Shown: piece after piece, positions 46,844-57,949 of the stretch
Numbering within the stretch: the first letter of the stretch is position 1
Layout: every line of letters starts with the position of its first letter
From: Pteria penguin
Lineage: Eukaryota > Mollusca > Bivalvia > Pterioida > Pteriidae
Assembly (NCBI GenBank): GCA_035048485.1
Contig: CM068589.1
Location: 1,523,501-1,587,500, forward strand
DNA length: 64,000 nucleotides
Reading direction: 5' to 3'
Position numbers and translations under genes: made by a program
Notes under the pieces: generated by a model
The model's input: only the letters and a program-made list of their open reading frames with translations
What the model was told of the DNA's origin: nothing
Database searches by the model: none

Positions 46844-46875
<32 letters not shown>

Positions 46876-48454
46876 GGGGTGGAGGAAAAGGTTGCACTAC
46901 AGCATTGTTATTGACAAGTTGATTGTTGCAGTTTATCCCGCTTCATATAATACATTGGGCCATAGTGATGTTTCGTTTTGGCGGGTTTTCTGCAGTATTA
47001 TATAATTGTGTATTGCCTTACCACAGCTGCGTAATTCGGTACCGAAACTACGCTATAATCGAATATTTTTGTGATGTCCTTATGTTGAATGAATTTGGCG
47101 CTTTACTACAGTTGGGTAGGTTTACTTTATTTAGGGGTTAACATGCTTGTGTTTTAAATTTCCGGCATGTAATCGGTGATTCACAGGTTGAGTTTTTGGA
47201 CAATTCGCATTATTTTGAGACAGTTGACATGTTTAATATGATGTTTCGTGATATTTGTTGTGTTACAACAGGTGACCTTCTTTAATATTTAACCTGTCGT
47301 TGGACTGACATAATCACAGAAATGCGGGTTACATTAATTTACAATAATAGTTTGAGATATGAAATTTTGGACAGGATTAGGTCATTTCCGTGTATTCTTG
47401 ACAGTTTAAGTGACCTATATCCTATGTAAAGTAGAACCAAAAACGGATAATAAGTGTTCCCCGTACTATTAATGCATGCACAACAGTTTATCGGGACATT
47501 AAAGTAGAAGAATTCTATGAAAGTAAAAAGTTTTGCATACATTTACTCTTTAAAAAGAACATCTGACTCAGGTATTAAATAGAAGGGGGAGGGGAGCAAA
47601 GGAAACACGGACGAAAACAAATTGCATGTGTCGTAAAGTTTATTATTGTACTGCAGAAGCGGCACAAATTTAGGATGATCGATTCAAGAGATCTATAAAA
47701 CTGATAAAAGACATTTTTGTACTGAGATTGTCCCCCCTTTTTACTTTAATTGTATCTGTTATATTTAATTTAAATTCAATTACATTTTGTAGTAGCATTT
47801 GGTTCATATCATTATATCATTAATTTACATTACTTAAATTATTAGTAAATCACTCTAAAACTAAGGAGTATCTCCCTCACGCATAGCTCTGTCCTTAGAT
47901 AGATTCTTTGGTTCACTTTTCGGCTTTTCGGTCATTTTAGCTTCAACACTGCTCTTCATATTTCTATATATTTTGAGAATTCCAATCATTTGGCCACGAG
48001 CATCACTGAAGAGACATAACTTACCGAAATGCGCATATGGTGCACAAAATTAAAAGGTATATATGTTCTATATTTATCATAACATAAACTTTATGTAGGA
48101 ATTCAGAATTATTCATTCCTGGTTACCAATTACTGGGTAATTTCGTTAATTGTTATTATTGTTATTATTACTATTATTATTATCATTATTTTTGTTGTTG
48201 GGGGGAGTTATTATTTTTTTTTTTTCGGAACCATAATAATATAATCACTGTCTGATCAGTGGGAGACAGCCAACCAGGTCTTGATTAATATTCGTCCATT
48301 TAATGGAAGGACCAGACTAGTGTTTTTGATACACGGTACATCGGAACAGTGTATATAAAACTCACCAAGATCGCGCGCATTCCAAATCTGTAATAACTAG
48401 AATTTTTATATGATCTCCCTATTTAGTTCACTGAAACTATAGATATATTGGTGT
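46401..48454. other. Unassigned; (CA)n at 46842-46871
   Basis: The only clear structure is a (CA) microsatellite of about 14 units and TTA/TTG-rich runs near 48150-48210. No gene is recognised. Confidence 0.5.
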
Positions 48455-48840
48455 GTTGCATGCAAACAGGGGATGCCTACTCCTCACAGGCACCTGCTTT
48501 CGCCTCGTTATCCTACTGGGCACCTGCTCTCGCCTCAATTTAGAATGGGGTTCGCATTTGTCTGAATATGATACTATACACAATTTTGTCCTTTAATTCC
48601 ATGGAGTTCGAATTTTAGTTAACCCTTCGGTACTTCAATACAATGTTTCATATCGTGGTAAAGAACTTGGCTCATCCGCGGACATTCACGGACCCCTGAA
48701 ATTCAGAGGTGAGACCAGGTGCCCGGAAGGAGTAAACGTTTCCTGAATGAAAAGCACACCAGCCATGAATGCCCTACAGAAGAAACATAATATGTAACCC
48801 AGCACTGTATATATACATGAATGTGAACCAACACTGTGTA
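48455..48840. repeat. PLE family Q tails, one plus and one minus
   Basis: The plus copy (48455-48645) has AACAGGGGATGCCTACTCCT and a partly duplicated GGCACCTGCTTTCGCCTC / GGCACCTGCTCTCGCCTC. The minus copy (48660-48840) has, in reverse complement, GGGCACCTGGTCTCACCTC and AATTTCAGGGGTCCGTGAAT. Confidence 0.65.
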
Positions 48841-49194
48841 GTATCACTGCTCTTCATATTTAAAGGTATATATGTTCTATATTTATTGCCACATGACATC
48901 ATCAAAAGTTAATATCCTTATGTCCTGTGTTTCCAAAACGCATTCTGATTGGTTAAATGTTTCAAAAACTGAAATTCACGTTTCACTGCGGTTTTTACTA
49001 TGACGTCACAACTCTTTGGCAACGATATTGAAAACGTCATACAAAACTAAATTGTGTCAGTCTCTTTCAGGTCAAAACATTTAAATAGGGTTGCCAGGCC
49101 TGTGTTTAACAAAAACTGACAGGGTATGGGTGAATCCCCTGTCAGAAATATCCGTTTCACATTTTGGCGAACGCCTCGCGGTGAAACCTAATTT

Positions 49195-49715
49195 TGACGG
49201 GAATTTACTGATACCCTTTCAGTGTTTGTAAAACACTCGCATGTGGCCCCTAAATTACCCTTAAGTCAAACCCTCTGCGGGAACTTTTGTACGAGCTCCA
49301 CACTGCAAAAGGAATAAGTGTAAGCATAAAGTCGAGAGAATACCATATGACGCCCAAATAAACGCAAAACGGATTAGTAGGTTTCTATATCGGTTTTTCT
49401 GTTTGTGCATTCATAGTCATTGATTATTTTTTACGTCACTTCATGATTCTTTGGTGACGGCATCTGTCGGATGCAATACATATAAATCTAAGCCTTTACA
49501 GCGCACCCTTTTAAGACCTTTTACACTGTATGCTAACCGTAAAATGGGACGTCGTTTTTTGACGGGATTCACTGATACCCTTTCAGTGTTTGTAAAACAC
49601 TCGCATGTGACCCTTAAGTCAAACCCTCTGCGGGAACTTTTGTACGAGCTCCACACTGCAAAAGGAATAAGTGTAAGGATAAAGTCGAGAGAATACCATA
49701 TGACGCCCGATATTT
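49195..49715. repeat. Local duplication, second half also copied to 53398-53605
   Basis: CACTGATACCCTTTCAGTGT and AACCCTCTGCGGGAACTTTT recur about 355 bp apart (near 49203/49568 and 49267/49622). The 200-bp stretch between them (AAATAAACGCAAAACGGATT to AATGGGACGTCG, 49358-49557) is present again with few differences at 53398-53605, inside carbonic anhydrase gene B. It includes a variant of the SINE tail (GTGACGGCATCTGTCGGATG). 49716-50544 has no other recognised feature. Confidence 0.8.
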
Positions 49716-50544
49716 AAAGTCAAAAAAAGAATAAATAGATAAATGAATGTAAAAGTAAAAATACAAAATATAAGTAATGATAATAAGAAACTACCGCAGA
49801 GTCAGTTGTAGTGGTTTTAGCAAGAACAATTGCCAATACCAATGGGATGAGACCGGTTGTTGGAGAAGAGGGAGATCTACTGCTAGCATGCTACATCCGT
49901 GGCATGTTTCCCGTAAAAACCTCTTGTATTAGGTGGAAGTGGTATATAGATCATTTGTCATATCGGTAAAAGGACCTCACTGTATACGATTGTATTCCAA
50001 CATGGAAATCAACACATTTGAAAGAGAAACTTAATGCTGTTTAACATTCACATTATATCGAATACAGAACTTCATCAGAAGATCGTCATTGGCGAATTCA
50101 TGCGTCTCATTTCGTATTTCAGTATGAGCATATATATACTATTCTGTGTGCATTCATAACAAAACACTTATGAAAGGAGCATGTTCTGGCATAGTGAGTG
50201 GAGATATTAGAACGCCATAGGCAGGCGATGACAGGATATTGCTACCCAGGAAAAAGAAATCAGTGATATGGAAGTTGAAATTGCCACGTTTGTCATAGAG
50301 CGTGGTATGTAACAGCTATCCCTACAGATAATGCACATTATGGATTTTTGTTCTAAAACAAATATGAGAATATTTAATATTATCATTTCTTTTATTATTG
50401 GTTGAACCGTTACATGGAAAAAAGAAATCAATTCAAATATCTGACAATTGTACAAAATGCACAAATTGTTGGTTTCCACATGATGCTGGCTGGTATGAAA
50501 TCTAAGATGTATATTTGTAATTTACATTACTAAAAGTTTTTATA

Positions 50545-50830
50545 TTTTTATGACCTTTTGAGATACTCGTTGATCTTTTTATATTTATGGAGGATTATTT
50601 ATAATTTTTTTTGCATGTGTGTGTCTTTGACTGTTCTGCATTTGCGATGAGTGGAAAGGTTATGCCGGTTAACCACACCTCATATTTAGCGTCCGTATCG
50701 CATCTGTCGTACAATCAATATTTCTGTAATGTCATTGCATGTATTGCATTACTTGTTACCAAATTTTATTGTACATCTCCTTGGTGACTTCTGCCTCGCA
50801 GCTAAATCAGATGTTTTTCTCTTTCCCTTT
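50545..50830 (+). repeat. Diverged Naiad 3' tail fragment
   Basis: ATGACCTTTTGAGATACTCG, GATCTTTTTATATTTATGGA, TGCCGGTTAACCACACC and TGGTGACTTCTGCC appear in the same order as in the reference tail, with many substitutions, so this is an older insertion. It lies just downstream of gene B. Confidence 0.75.
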
Positions 50831-51045
50831 TAGAATGAAACAGTGAATTATGTATGCGGTCTGTATGAAATTGATTTCATGGTGGATCCCTAGCCATAAC
50901 ACTTAAATTCATGGTGGATCACTTTTATTTAAAGATTTCATTGTTGTATAAAATGTGTAATACAGGTACTATATAGGATTTCCCAATGCACTGCTTTAGA
51001 GAACGGAACCATAGCTGGGAATGGTTGAAAATATAGAATGCCATA

Positions 51046-51051
51046 TTTATT
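51046..51051 (-). promoter_or_regulatory. Candidate polyadenylation signal of gene B
   Basis: AATAAA on the minus strand about 100 bases beyond the gene B stop codon at 51152-51154. A good hexamer at the expected distance, but the cleavage site is not shown. Confidence 0.5.
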
Positions 51052-51151
51052 GGACGTTATACAGTCTCGTGAAAAAGTAAAGAGTAATGGTCCGGCCCCA
51101 ATAACCAGCTCACCCCATTAGGTCTGCAAATGCTGTGTTTTCTGTAAGATG

Positions 51152-51268
51152 TCATATTAAGCTTTTAAAAACGCACATACGATTAGACTGGATTGGTCTA
51201 TCTGTTCCAAAATATGACAAAGTTTTTCCTCCACCGTATGCGTCTATCTTCTGCAGGGACTCCAGAAC
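51152..51268 (-). CDS. Gene B exon 7, C-terminus
   Basis: Acceptor TTACCAG, then VLESLQKIDAYGG and FGTDRPIQSNRMCVF, matching the final 'R-P-x-Q' segment of alpha-CAs, then stop TGA. There is no GPI-anchor-like hydrophobic tail. Confidence 0.85.
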   Translation of the reverse strand, partial: VLESLQKIDAYGGGKTLSYFGTDRPIQSNRMCVFKSLI

Positions 51269-54200
51269 CTGGTAATATAAAAAAGAACCATTGCTAATAC
51301 TGCTGAGCAAATTAAGGGTTTTAACTGAAAAGTACCAAGGTATTAGCAGTCTCGTTATCAATGTGTATGTAATTGAATCAGAATGTAAGACAGAACGCAG
51401 ACGCCTTGCGATGAGAAGATTATGGATTAACCAACCCTGATGTCATGAAATTGAAAAGATAAAGAAAAACCAGTAAATCTGGAAAATCAAAAATAAAAAA
51501 GGACCCCCCCCCCAAAAAAAACCAAACAAAAAAAAAACCAAAAAATAAACTATGGAATATTAGTGTACTAAACAAGGGAGTGACATCGTGTACCAGGAGA
51601 AAATGAGCATCTTCCCCGTGCTAGCAACACAAGGTACGTAAGACGTTTTAGAATCGAATCAGGTTACCAGAGATGCAAAAGTTACTAAGAGGTAAAACTC
51701 AAACCGTGCCGACACTTTCCACCCGCTGTTTTCACATTAGAATATGTTAGAATAGTTTCGTCGAAAAATTGAATTTACAAAGCAGTGACAACAACTTCGA
51801 CTGAAGCTTTGTATCAAAATACCATCGATTGGCTCGCAGTAGATTTTTGTTCGCAAATAAAGGTTTGATTGATAAACAGTAATATATGTTTCTTGTTCGT
51901 ATAATCCATTTGAATTAAATTATTATATTTTCATATTCATCACTGTCCTTTGCTATCGATGATCAATTCTAATCAGTGGGATTCACGTTCTTTTGTCTTT
52001 TGGACAACAATTTCTGATCTTAAAACACAAAATATTCAAAAATTAATTAATTAATTAATGATTAATTATAGATATCTATGTATTCTCCAGACATAAATGA
52101 AATCTATAACATCAAATGAATTGTAAAGTGCTTCAAGAGCAGCACGTGCACTCCTGGTCCCAGATCTCTGCCAAGACCAAGTCTTTTAGTAACACTGACC
52201 ATGACAGAAGCTCCTACTAATTCCAAGATGGTCAAAAGACATGTGTTGATTCTTGATCTCTATATGGAGGAATATTAATATGTTAAATGTATGTCCTTTG
52301 ATTATTCTGCTGCCGCGGTGAATGGGAAGATGGGCCCATAAACCGGTTAACATCACCAATTGATTGACTTTTGTCATCAAATGACCGTCTCAAGTCGGTA
52401 TCGTAATTTCATTATAATCGAATATGTTTGTGATGTCCGTATGTGTTATTTTCATATCATTACACTGCATACTTCATATTTCCGTGGTGACTTCTGTCAT
52501 ACGGCTGGGTCAGTGACCTTTTTTTTTTACTCACCTGGTGGGAAACCCGTATAGGTGTGTCCATGATAATCCATTGGACGTTTTCATAACATGGGGGCGT
52601 GGTCAAAGATCCTTTATATGTGTAATACTGTCTACAGAACCAGGGTGGTAAGAAATCTTCCGGAGAAATTTTCAAATTTAATTCTGAAACTATACAAAAT
52701 ATGAAGAAGTTCTGAAATAACACGAGATGAAATGAAGAGGTTCTGAAATCACACGAGATGATATGAAGAAGTTCTGAAACTACACGAGATGATGTGAAGA
52801 AGTTCGGAAATTACACGAGATGATATGAAGAACTTCTGAAATTACATGAGATGATATGAAGAGGTTCTGAAATTACACGAGATGATATGAAGAAGTTCTG
52901 AAATTACACGAGATGATATGAAGAAGTTCTGAAATTACACGAGATGATGTGAAGAAGTTCTGAAATTACGCGAGATGATGTGAAGAAGCTCTGAAACTAC
53001 ACAAAACTAACCGACGTTTAAACATTAAATTGATTAATTATATAAGTGATGTAATATCCTTACTTTCGCGTTGAGATTTAGACTTTTTGAGGAATTTCAC
53101 TGCACTGTGCGTGAATGCGCACTGCAGTATCCGACTGAGCGAGGTCTTTCTAGAAGCACAGTCCCGGTCGATGTATAGACTCCTTTTCGTCCTGTTGTGC
53201 CTAGTGAATGATCCCGTGCGTGTTTTAAGGCGGTTGAACATTATTGGATATATAGCACTCTTCACATACAGGCCTGCTAACGCTTCATTGTTGCGGAGTT
53301 GTGACGTAACTTGCATACACTCATACGCTGTAGGTGGTGGTAGAGTATCGTTGTACAACTGTAATTATGAATTCACTACACAGTCCAGCAAAGTTTCAAA
53401 TAAACGCAAAACGGATTAGTAGATTTCTATATCGGTTTTTCTGTTTGTGCATTCATAGTCATTGATTATTTTTTTACGTCACTTCATGATTATTTGGTGA
53501 CGGCATCTGTCGGATGCAATACATATAAATCTAAGTCTTTACAACGCACCCTTTTAAGACCTTTTACACTGTATGCTAACCGTAAAATGGGACGTCGTTT
53601 TGCACTGTTTTACCGGTTTACCGGGATATCTCAACCACGAGCCTCATCCACAGAGCTACCCGAGCGGTACATCTATAAAGTACATCGCTCTAATTTATTC
53701 ATCCTTTATAAACTACTAAGTAAAAAGTTATATCTCAAAACGGCTTTAATAAAAATATTTTGTACATACCTTTTAATTGTGTCTCTCTGCATTTCTTTTC
53801 TTATAATTGTACAAAACAGAATGTTGTGCAGCGTTTGTATATTTATAATTACCTCAAGAAAAACTCCAATAGCAAGTAGTCCTTCAGGTAACTTCTGCGC
53901 CTCTTTGAAGTCATGGTGAATATCGATGTTTTGGAATACAAGGTGGGCCTAATTGAATTTTAAAAAGACAAGAATAAGTTAGTAGTTATACAGCTTGGGA
54001 AAAAAAATCAAAGAAATATAAGAAAACGTGTTTTTATAATCAAATTTGTTTGTTTGTTTGTTTGCAACATGTTAAATGTCAAATCAATTTTGACTTTTAA
54101 TTTTTAAAGGGACTTTGGATATTGGACATCAAGTGGTTCTCTTTCGAACTTATATTTTTTAACACCAAACAATAACTTATATATATTGTTTTGCGTTTAA

Positions 54201-57200
54201 AGTAACTGTTCAAAGATTTACAATTACATTCTCAAGGTTCTAGCAATGACATAGAAAGAAAAAAGAGGAGTTACTGGCTCAGTTATGTGGCAGAAGTCAC
54301 CATGGAGCTATACAATACATGAATATAGATAATATACTAGAACATATAACACATTACAAAAATATTTGATTGTAGTGCAATTACGATACCGACTTAGGAC
54401 GGTCATTTAATTTGACAAAAGCCAAATAAATGGTGTGGTTAACCGGTTTACGGGCCCACCTTCCCACTCACCGTAACAGCAGAACAATCAAAGGACGTAC
54501 ATTTAAAAATTTATAAATAATCCTCCATGTAAAGAACAAGGGTCAACAGGTATCGCATATTGAGAGGTCATAAAAATATAAACACGTAAGGTATTGTAAA
54601 ACACATAATGGTATAAAATATATGCGACATCAACATGATAAACCGTGCTCTGCCAGTAGAAAGCGAGCTAAGACCCTAGATCTGTAGGAGTCCCGACTAA
54701 CAGCCAGAGGGCACGAGGTTCAGGACCATGTCTCCTCTGAAAGAGGTTTAGACAAGGCCCGTCATATAGTCCCCACCGTCCTGTTAGTCAGCGTGCAACG
54801 TTCAAGTTAAAGTCTGCATAAGGCTGTAGATGGGCCAAATACAAGACCTATAGTCTTTTTGATGATCTCAATATCATATTGTCTATTTAGAAGACGTTTG
54901 ACTATTTTATTAGAAAAACATTTTCTTGTTCATAATAAGCATCATTACTTTAAATTGGGGCTAAGTGTATTCACGTGCATACTGGTACCCACTGGTCATC
55001 AAACTGGTACCCACTGGTCATTATAGGGTACACAGTGGCCATCATACGATACTCATTGGTCATCATAATGGTACCCACTGGTCATTATACTGGAACCCAC
55101 TGGACATCGCACTGGTACCCACTGGTTATTATACCGATATTAACTAGTCAACATACTGATATTCACTGGTCATCATACTGATACCAACTGGTCACCATAC
55201 GATACCCACTAGTCATCATATTGATACCCACTGGTCATCATACTGGTACTCACTGGTCATCATAATGGTACCCACTGGTCATCATACTGGTACCCACTGG
55301 TTAACATACTGGTACCCACTGGTCATCATACTGATACCCACTGGTCATCATACTGGTACCCACTGGTCCTAATACTGGTATCCACTGGTCATCATATTAA
55401 TACCCACTGGTCATCATACTGGTACCCACTGGTCCTTATACTGGTATCCACTGGTCATCATATTAATACCCACTGGTCATCATACTGGACCCACTGGTCA
55501 TCATACTAGTACCCACTGGTTATCATACTGGTACCACCTGGTCATCAAACTGGTAACAACTGGTCATCATACTGGTACCACGGGTCATACTGGTACTGAA
55601 TGGTTATCATAGTGATACCCACTGGTCATCATACTGGTACGCATTGGTCATTATACTGGTACCTACTGGTCTTCATTATGATACCCACTGATGATCATAC
55701 TGGTACCCAGTGGTCATCATACTGGTACGGACTGGTCATTATACTGGTACTCACGGTCATTATATTCAAATAATTAGTATGGCTAGCCGAAATAAAATCT
55801 CCTTAATAAAATCTATGTTATGCCAATCAGAATACATCTATTATCCTTAACTTAATCAAAGAAAATGTAGTTTACTTATCTATATAGTGGTTAAACAATA
55901 TTTATGATCATTTACCTCCATTGGTGTAAACCTGCCATTAATACTGTGTTCAGAGCCTTTGTTGGGTGATGATCCTAAATGAATATGCATTTGCTTGAAT
56001 CGAAATCGCCCTTTAGGCATAACAGGATGGAAGAGATTGAGAAACACATCATTCTCTACTCGCTCAAACTCTGGAGCATGGTTATCTGCAAAATACATTT
56101 ACTTTTTATTTATACCTGTCATTTCTGGTTTGGGGGACACGGGCTAATGTAATTTCACTTTTCCGAAAAGAGGCCAATAATGGCCATGGCCGGAATGGGC
56201 AGTATATAACTGTAAATTAGATATATAGTAATACATCTGCTTTCAAACAGACAATACCGATTACTTATCGCTTGACCATACTAAATGATGGTACCGACTA
56301 AACCATACTAAATGATGGTACCGACTTAACCATACTATATGATGGTGCCGACTTAACCATACTAAATGATCTTACCGACTTAACCATACTAGATGATCTT
56401 ACCGACTTAACCATACTAAATGATCGTACCGACTTAATCATACTAAATGATCGTACCGACTTAACCATACTAAGTGATGGTACCGACTTAACCATACTAA
56501 ATGATCTTACCGACTTAACCATACTAAGTGATGGTACCGACTTAACCATACTAAATGATGGTACCGACTTAACCATACTGAATGATCGTACCGACTTAAC
56601 CATACTAAATGATCTTACCGACTTAACCATACTAAATGATCGTACCGACTTAATCATACTAAATGATCGTACCGACTTAACCATACTAAGGGATGGTACC
56701 GACTTAACCATACTAAATGATCTTACCGACTTAACCATACTAAATGATGGTACCGACTTAACCATACTAAATGATGGTACCGACTTAACCATACTAAATG
56801 ATCTTACCGACTTAACCATACTAAATGATGGTACCGACTTAACCATACTAAATGATCGTACCGACTTAACCATACTAAATGATCGTACCGACTTATGTCG
56901 GTTAAGTCCGAATTATGATATGCAAAATCTCTAGTATTTTATGACATATTTCACTTTTTCCTTACATTTATGCTCTATACCTTATGGACCTCTTATATTA
57001 TGCCAGTTATGTTACGTTACCACCTTTTGTAACCCAGTAATCATCATAGAATGTATTAAAAACATGTATGGAACACTCACAATTATTTGAGATCTTTACC
57101 GTCACTTGTGCCATGTATGGTACAAGGACTAGAGGTGGAAGACTAGGAACGATTTTTGTAGTAGACTGCTTTATGTTGATCGGTGATTGTCGTTTTTTGC

Positions 57201-57780
57201 TGCCGCATAGCTTAAAGCAAGACGATATATTTTGCCATTCATCTGGACCTGTATGAAAAAAAAAACCTCTTTGAAATACTAATTGTTGCACTGTAATCAG
57301 GAAACCTACTGGACACTTGTGGAAATTGCAAGTTTTCTCAAACTGAAACCAGGGGTGGTTGGTGGGTTTTTTTTTTCTTTTTTTTTTTTTTTTGGAAAGG
57401 GGGGGGGGGGTTGTTGTTGTTGTTATTGTTGGGGTTTTTTTGTTTTGAAAAAAAGGTCAAACCAGTACACTTAACTAGAGCGCTAGAACGTAATGTAAGG
57501 ACTGCACCCAGCAGCTACATTTCCATCAACAACTGTCAAAAACCTTATTTTTACGACATCTTATTGCCTTAGATATCAATAAATCCAACTTACCCGTACA
57601 ACTTTGATGGTTATAACCGAATGCAGCGTGACAGTCGTTGGTTTGTTTGTGCTGACACCCGTTTTTACCCTCTCCAGTAATAGCAGATATGATGTCGTGT
57701 ATATGTTCAAATATAGAGAATGTCATCGCTCCTGGTATCACAAGAACTATTCCTATCCAAATTCTGTTACGCATTATCAT
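51152..57780 (-). CDS. Nacrein-like alpha-carbonic anhydrase, gene B (seven exons)
   Basis: This is a secreted zinc enzyme for CO2/bicarbonate interconversion, probably in shell formation. Exons: 57780-57594, 57248-57021, 56085-55916, 53948-53853, 53121-53064, 52683-52535, 51268-51152; phases match at every junction and total 335 codons with stop. Residues 1-22 form a signal peptide, and NDCHAAFGYNHQSC is the nacrein-type Cys region. QSPINI lies at 83-88. Zinc ligands are His172, His174 (QMHIHLG) and His197 (MEAHLV), with Glu184-His185, Thr274 in GSLTTPP, and a Cys pair (73 or 77 with 278) as in secreted CAs. The proton-shuttle position (His64 of CA II) appears to be Glu. No Gly-Asn repeat domain, as found in pearl-oyster nacrein, interrupts the CA domain. 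Catalytic residues are complete, so it is probably active. Exon 5 is the weakest call. Confidence 0.85.
52235..52528 (+). repeat. Naiad 3' tail fragment in gene B intron 6, touching the splice donor
   Basis: TGTTGATTCTTGATCTCTAT, GGGCCCATAAACCGGTTAAC and GTGGTGACTTCTGTCAT lead to the terminal T-run at 52519-52528. The splice donor of exon 6 begins six bases later. The rest of intron 6 (51270-52230) has no recognised feature beyond poly-A/C runs near 51500-51545. Confidence 0.85.
52535..52683 (-). CDS. Gene B exon 6 with the TTPP loop
   Basis: LNLKISPEDFLPP, YYTYKGSLTTPPCYENVQW and DTPIRVSHQ are clear alpha-CA sequence. The donor is CAG|GTGAGT. The acceptor is TTTCAG at 52684 or TATAG six bases earlier; both keep phase 1. 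The acceptor side merges into a 31-bp tandem array, and the donor side into a Naiad tail. Confidence 0.85.
52684..53005. repeat. 31-bp tandem array at the exon 6 acceptor
   Basis: About ten units of type GAAGAAGTTCTGAAATTACA plus CGAGATGATAT. The unit next to the exon (ATTCTGAAACTATACAAAATATGAAGAAG) is itself the splice acceptor region. Read on the minus strand every unit contains GTGTAATTTCAG, an acceptor-like sequence. Confidence 0.9.
53064..53121 (-). CDS. Gene B exon 5 (58-base candidate)
   Basis: Acceptor ACTGCAG, donor GAAA|GTAAGG. It encodes FTHSAVKFLKKSKSQRE, fitting the amphipathic helix between the core strand and the 'SPEDFLPP' loop. Incoming phase 0 and outgoing phase 1 are exactly what exons 4 and 6 need. 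The pyrimidine tract is weak and similarity is low, so the acceptor could be elsewhere. Confidence 0.55.
53398..53605. repeat. Duplicate of 49358-49557 in gene B intron 4
   Basis: AAATAAACGCAAAACGGATT through AAAATGGGACGTCGTTTT matches with about six differences seen by eye. It includes a SINE-tail-like GTGACGGCATCTGTCGG. Confidence 0.85.
53853..53948 (-). CDS. Gene B exon 4
   Basis: Acceptor TTCAATTAG, donor GAG|GTAATT, 96 bases, phases 0 and 0. AHLVFQNIDIHHDFKEA and LPEGLLAIGVFLE match the third zinc His strand and the following core strand of alpha-CAs. Confidence 0.9.
54252..54912 (-). repeat. Naiad 3' tail, 660 bp, nearly identical to copy 1
   Basis: It matches 5946-6607 almost throughout, including CTCTGCCAGT, GACTAACAGCCAGAGG and GTTCAGGACCATGTCTCCTC, with scattered substitutions and small gaps. 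It ends at GACTATTTTATTAG, where copy 1 continues. It is in intron 3 of gene B, same strand as the gene. Confidence 0.9.
54975..55760. repeat. 22-bp tandem array in gene B intron 3
   Basis: About 36 units of CTGGTCATCATACTGGTACC plus CA, with many single-base variants and a few indels. Some adjacent pairs of variants recur (CTTATACTGGTATCC then TATTAATACC), showing amplification in blocks. Confidence 0.95.
55916..56085 (-). CDS. Gene B exon 3 with zinc-binding histidines
   Basis: Acceptor TTTTGCAG, donor GAG|GTAAAT, phases 1 and 0. It encodes NHAPEFERV, FKQMHIHLG (two zinc ligands) and KGSEHSINGRFTPME. Confidence 0.9.
56275..56897. repeat. 27-bp tandem array in gene B intron 2
   Basis: About 23 units of GATGGTACCGACTTAACCAT plus ACTAAAT, alternating GGTACC, CGTACC and CTTACC variants. 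The unit is a multiple of three and free of stops on the minus strand, giving a 191-residue repeat frame (MVKSVRSFS). This is probably an accident of the array. Confidence 0.95.
57021..57248 (-). CDS. Gene B exon 2
   Basis: Acceptor TTCATACAG, donor GGTG|GTAACG, phases 1 and 1. It encodes GPDEWQNISSCFKLC, QSPINI and VTVKISNNCECSIHVFN. It is longer than gene A exon 2 by the segment after 'NN', which gene A either splits off or lacks. Confidence 0.9.
57594..57780 (-). CDS. Gene B exon 1: signal peptide and Cys-rich segment
   Basis: The ATG at 57780 (a second at 57774) precedes a hydrophobic stretch, IWIGIVLVIPGAMTFS. The donor is ACGG|GTAAGT, phase 1. In-frame codons upstream lack another ATG. 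Parallel to gene A exon 1, with the Cys spacing conserved. Confidence 0.8.
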
Positions 57781-57949
57781 ATCCACATCAATGCTGGGCT
57801 GTGTCAATCCATGCAACTCACTTAAATAAAGCCACAGATAAGTAATAACTATATTAAAACTAAATAAATAAACTAAATAACTAAATAAATTATCAAAATG
57901 TTGAAGGCGATATAAGCTTTCTTTGGATTACATATAGCAAAAGCATACA

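Noticed and set aside
53038..53358. 106-residue minus-strand open frame as one exon
   Set aside because: Only its last 19 codons fit the carbonic anhydrase reading; the upstream part has no similarity and no acceptor in the right phase.
56298..56873. 191-residue open frame of MVKSVRSFS repeats
   Set aside because: It exists only because a 27-bp intronic array is stop-free; no start context, splice sites or non-repeat sequence support a protein.
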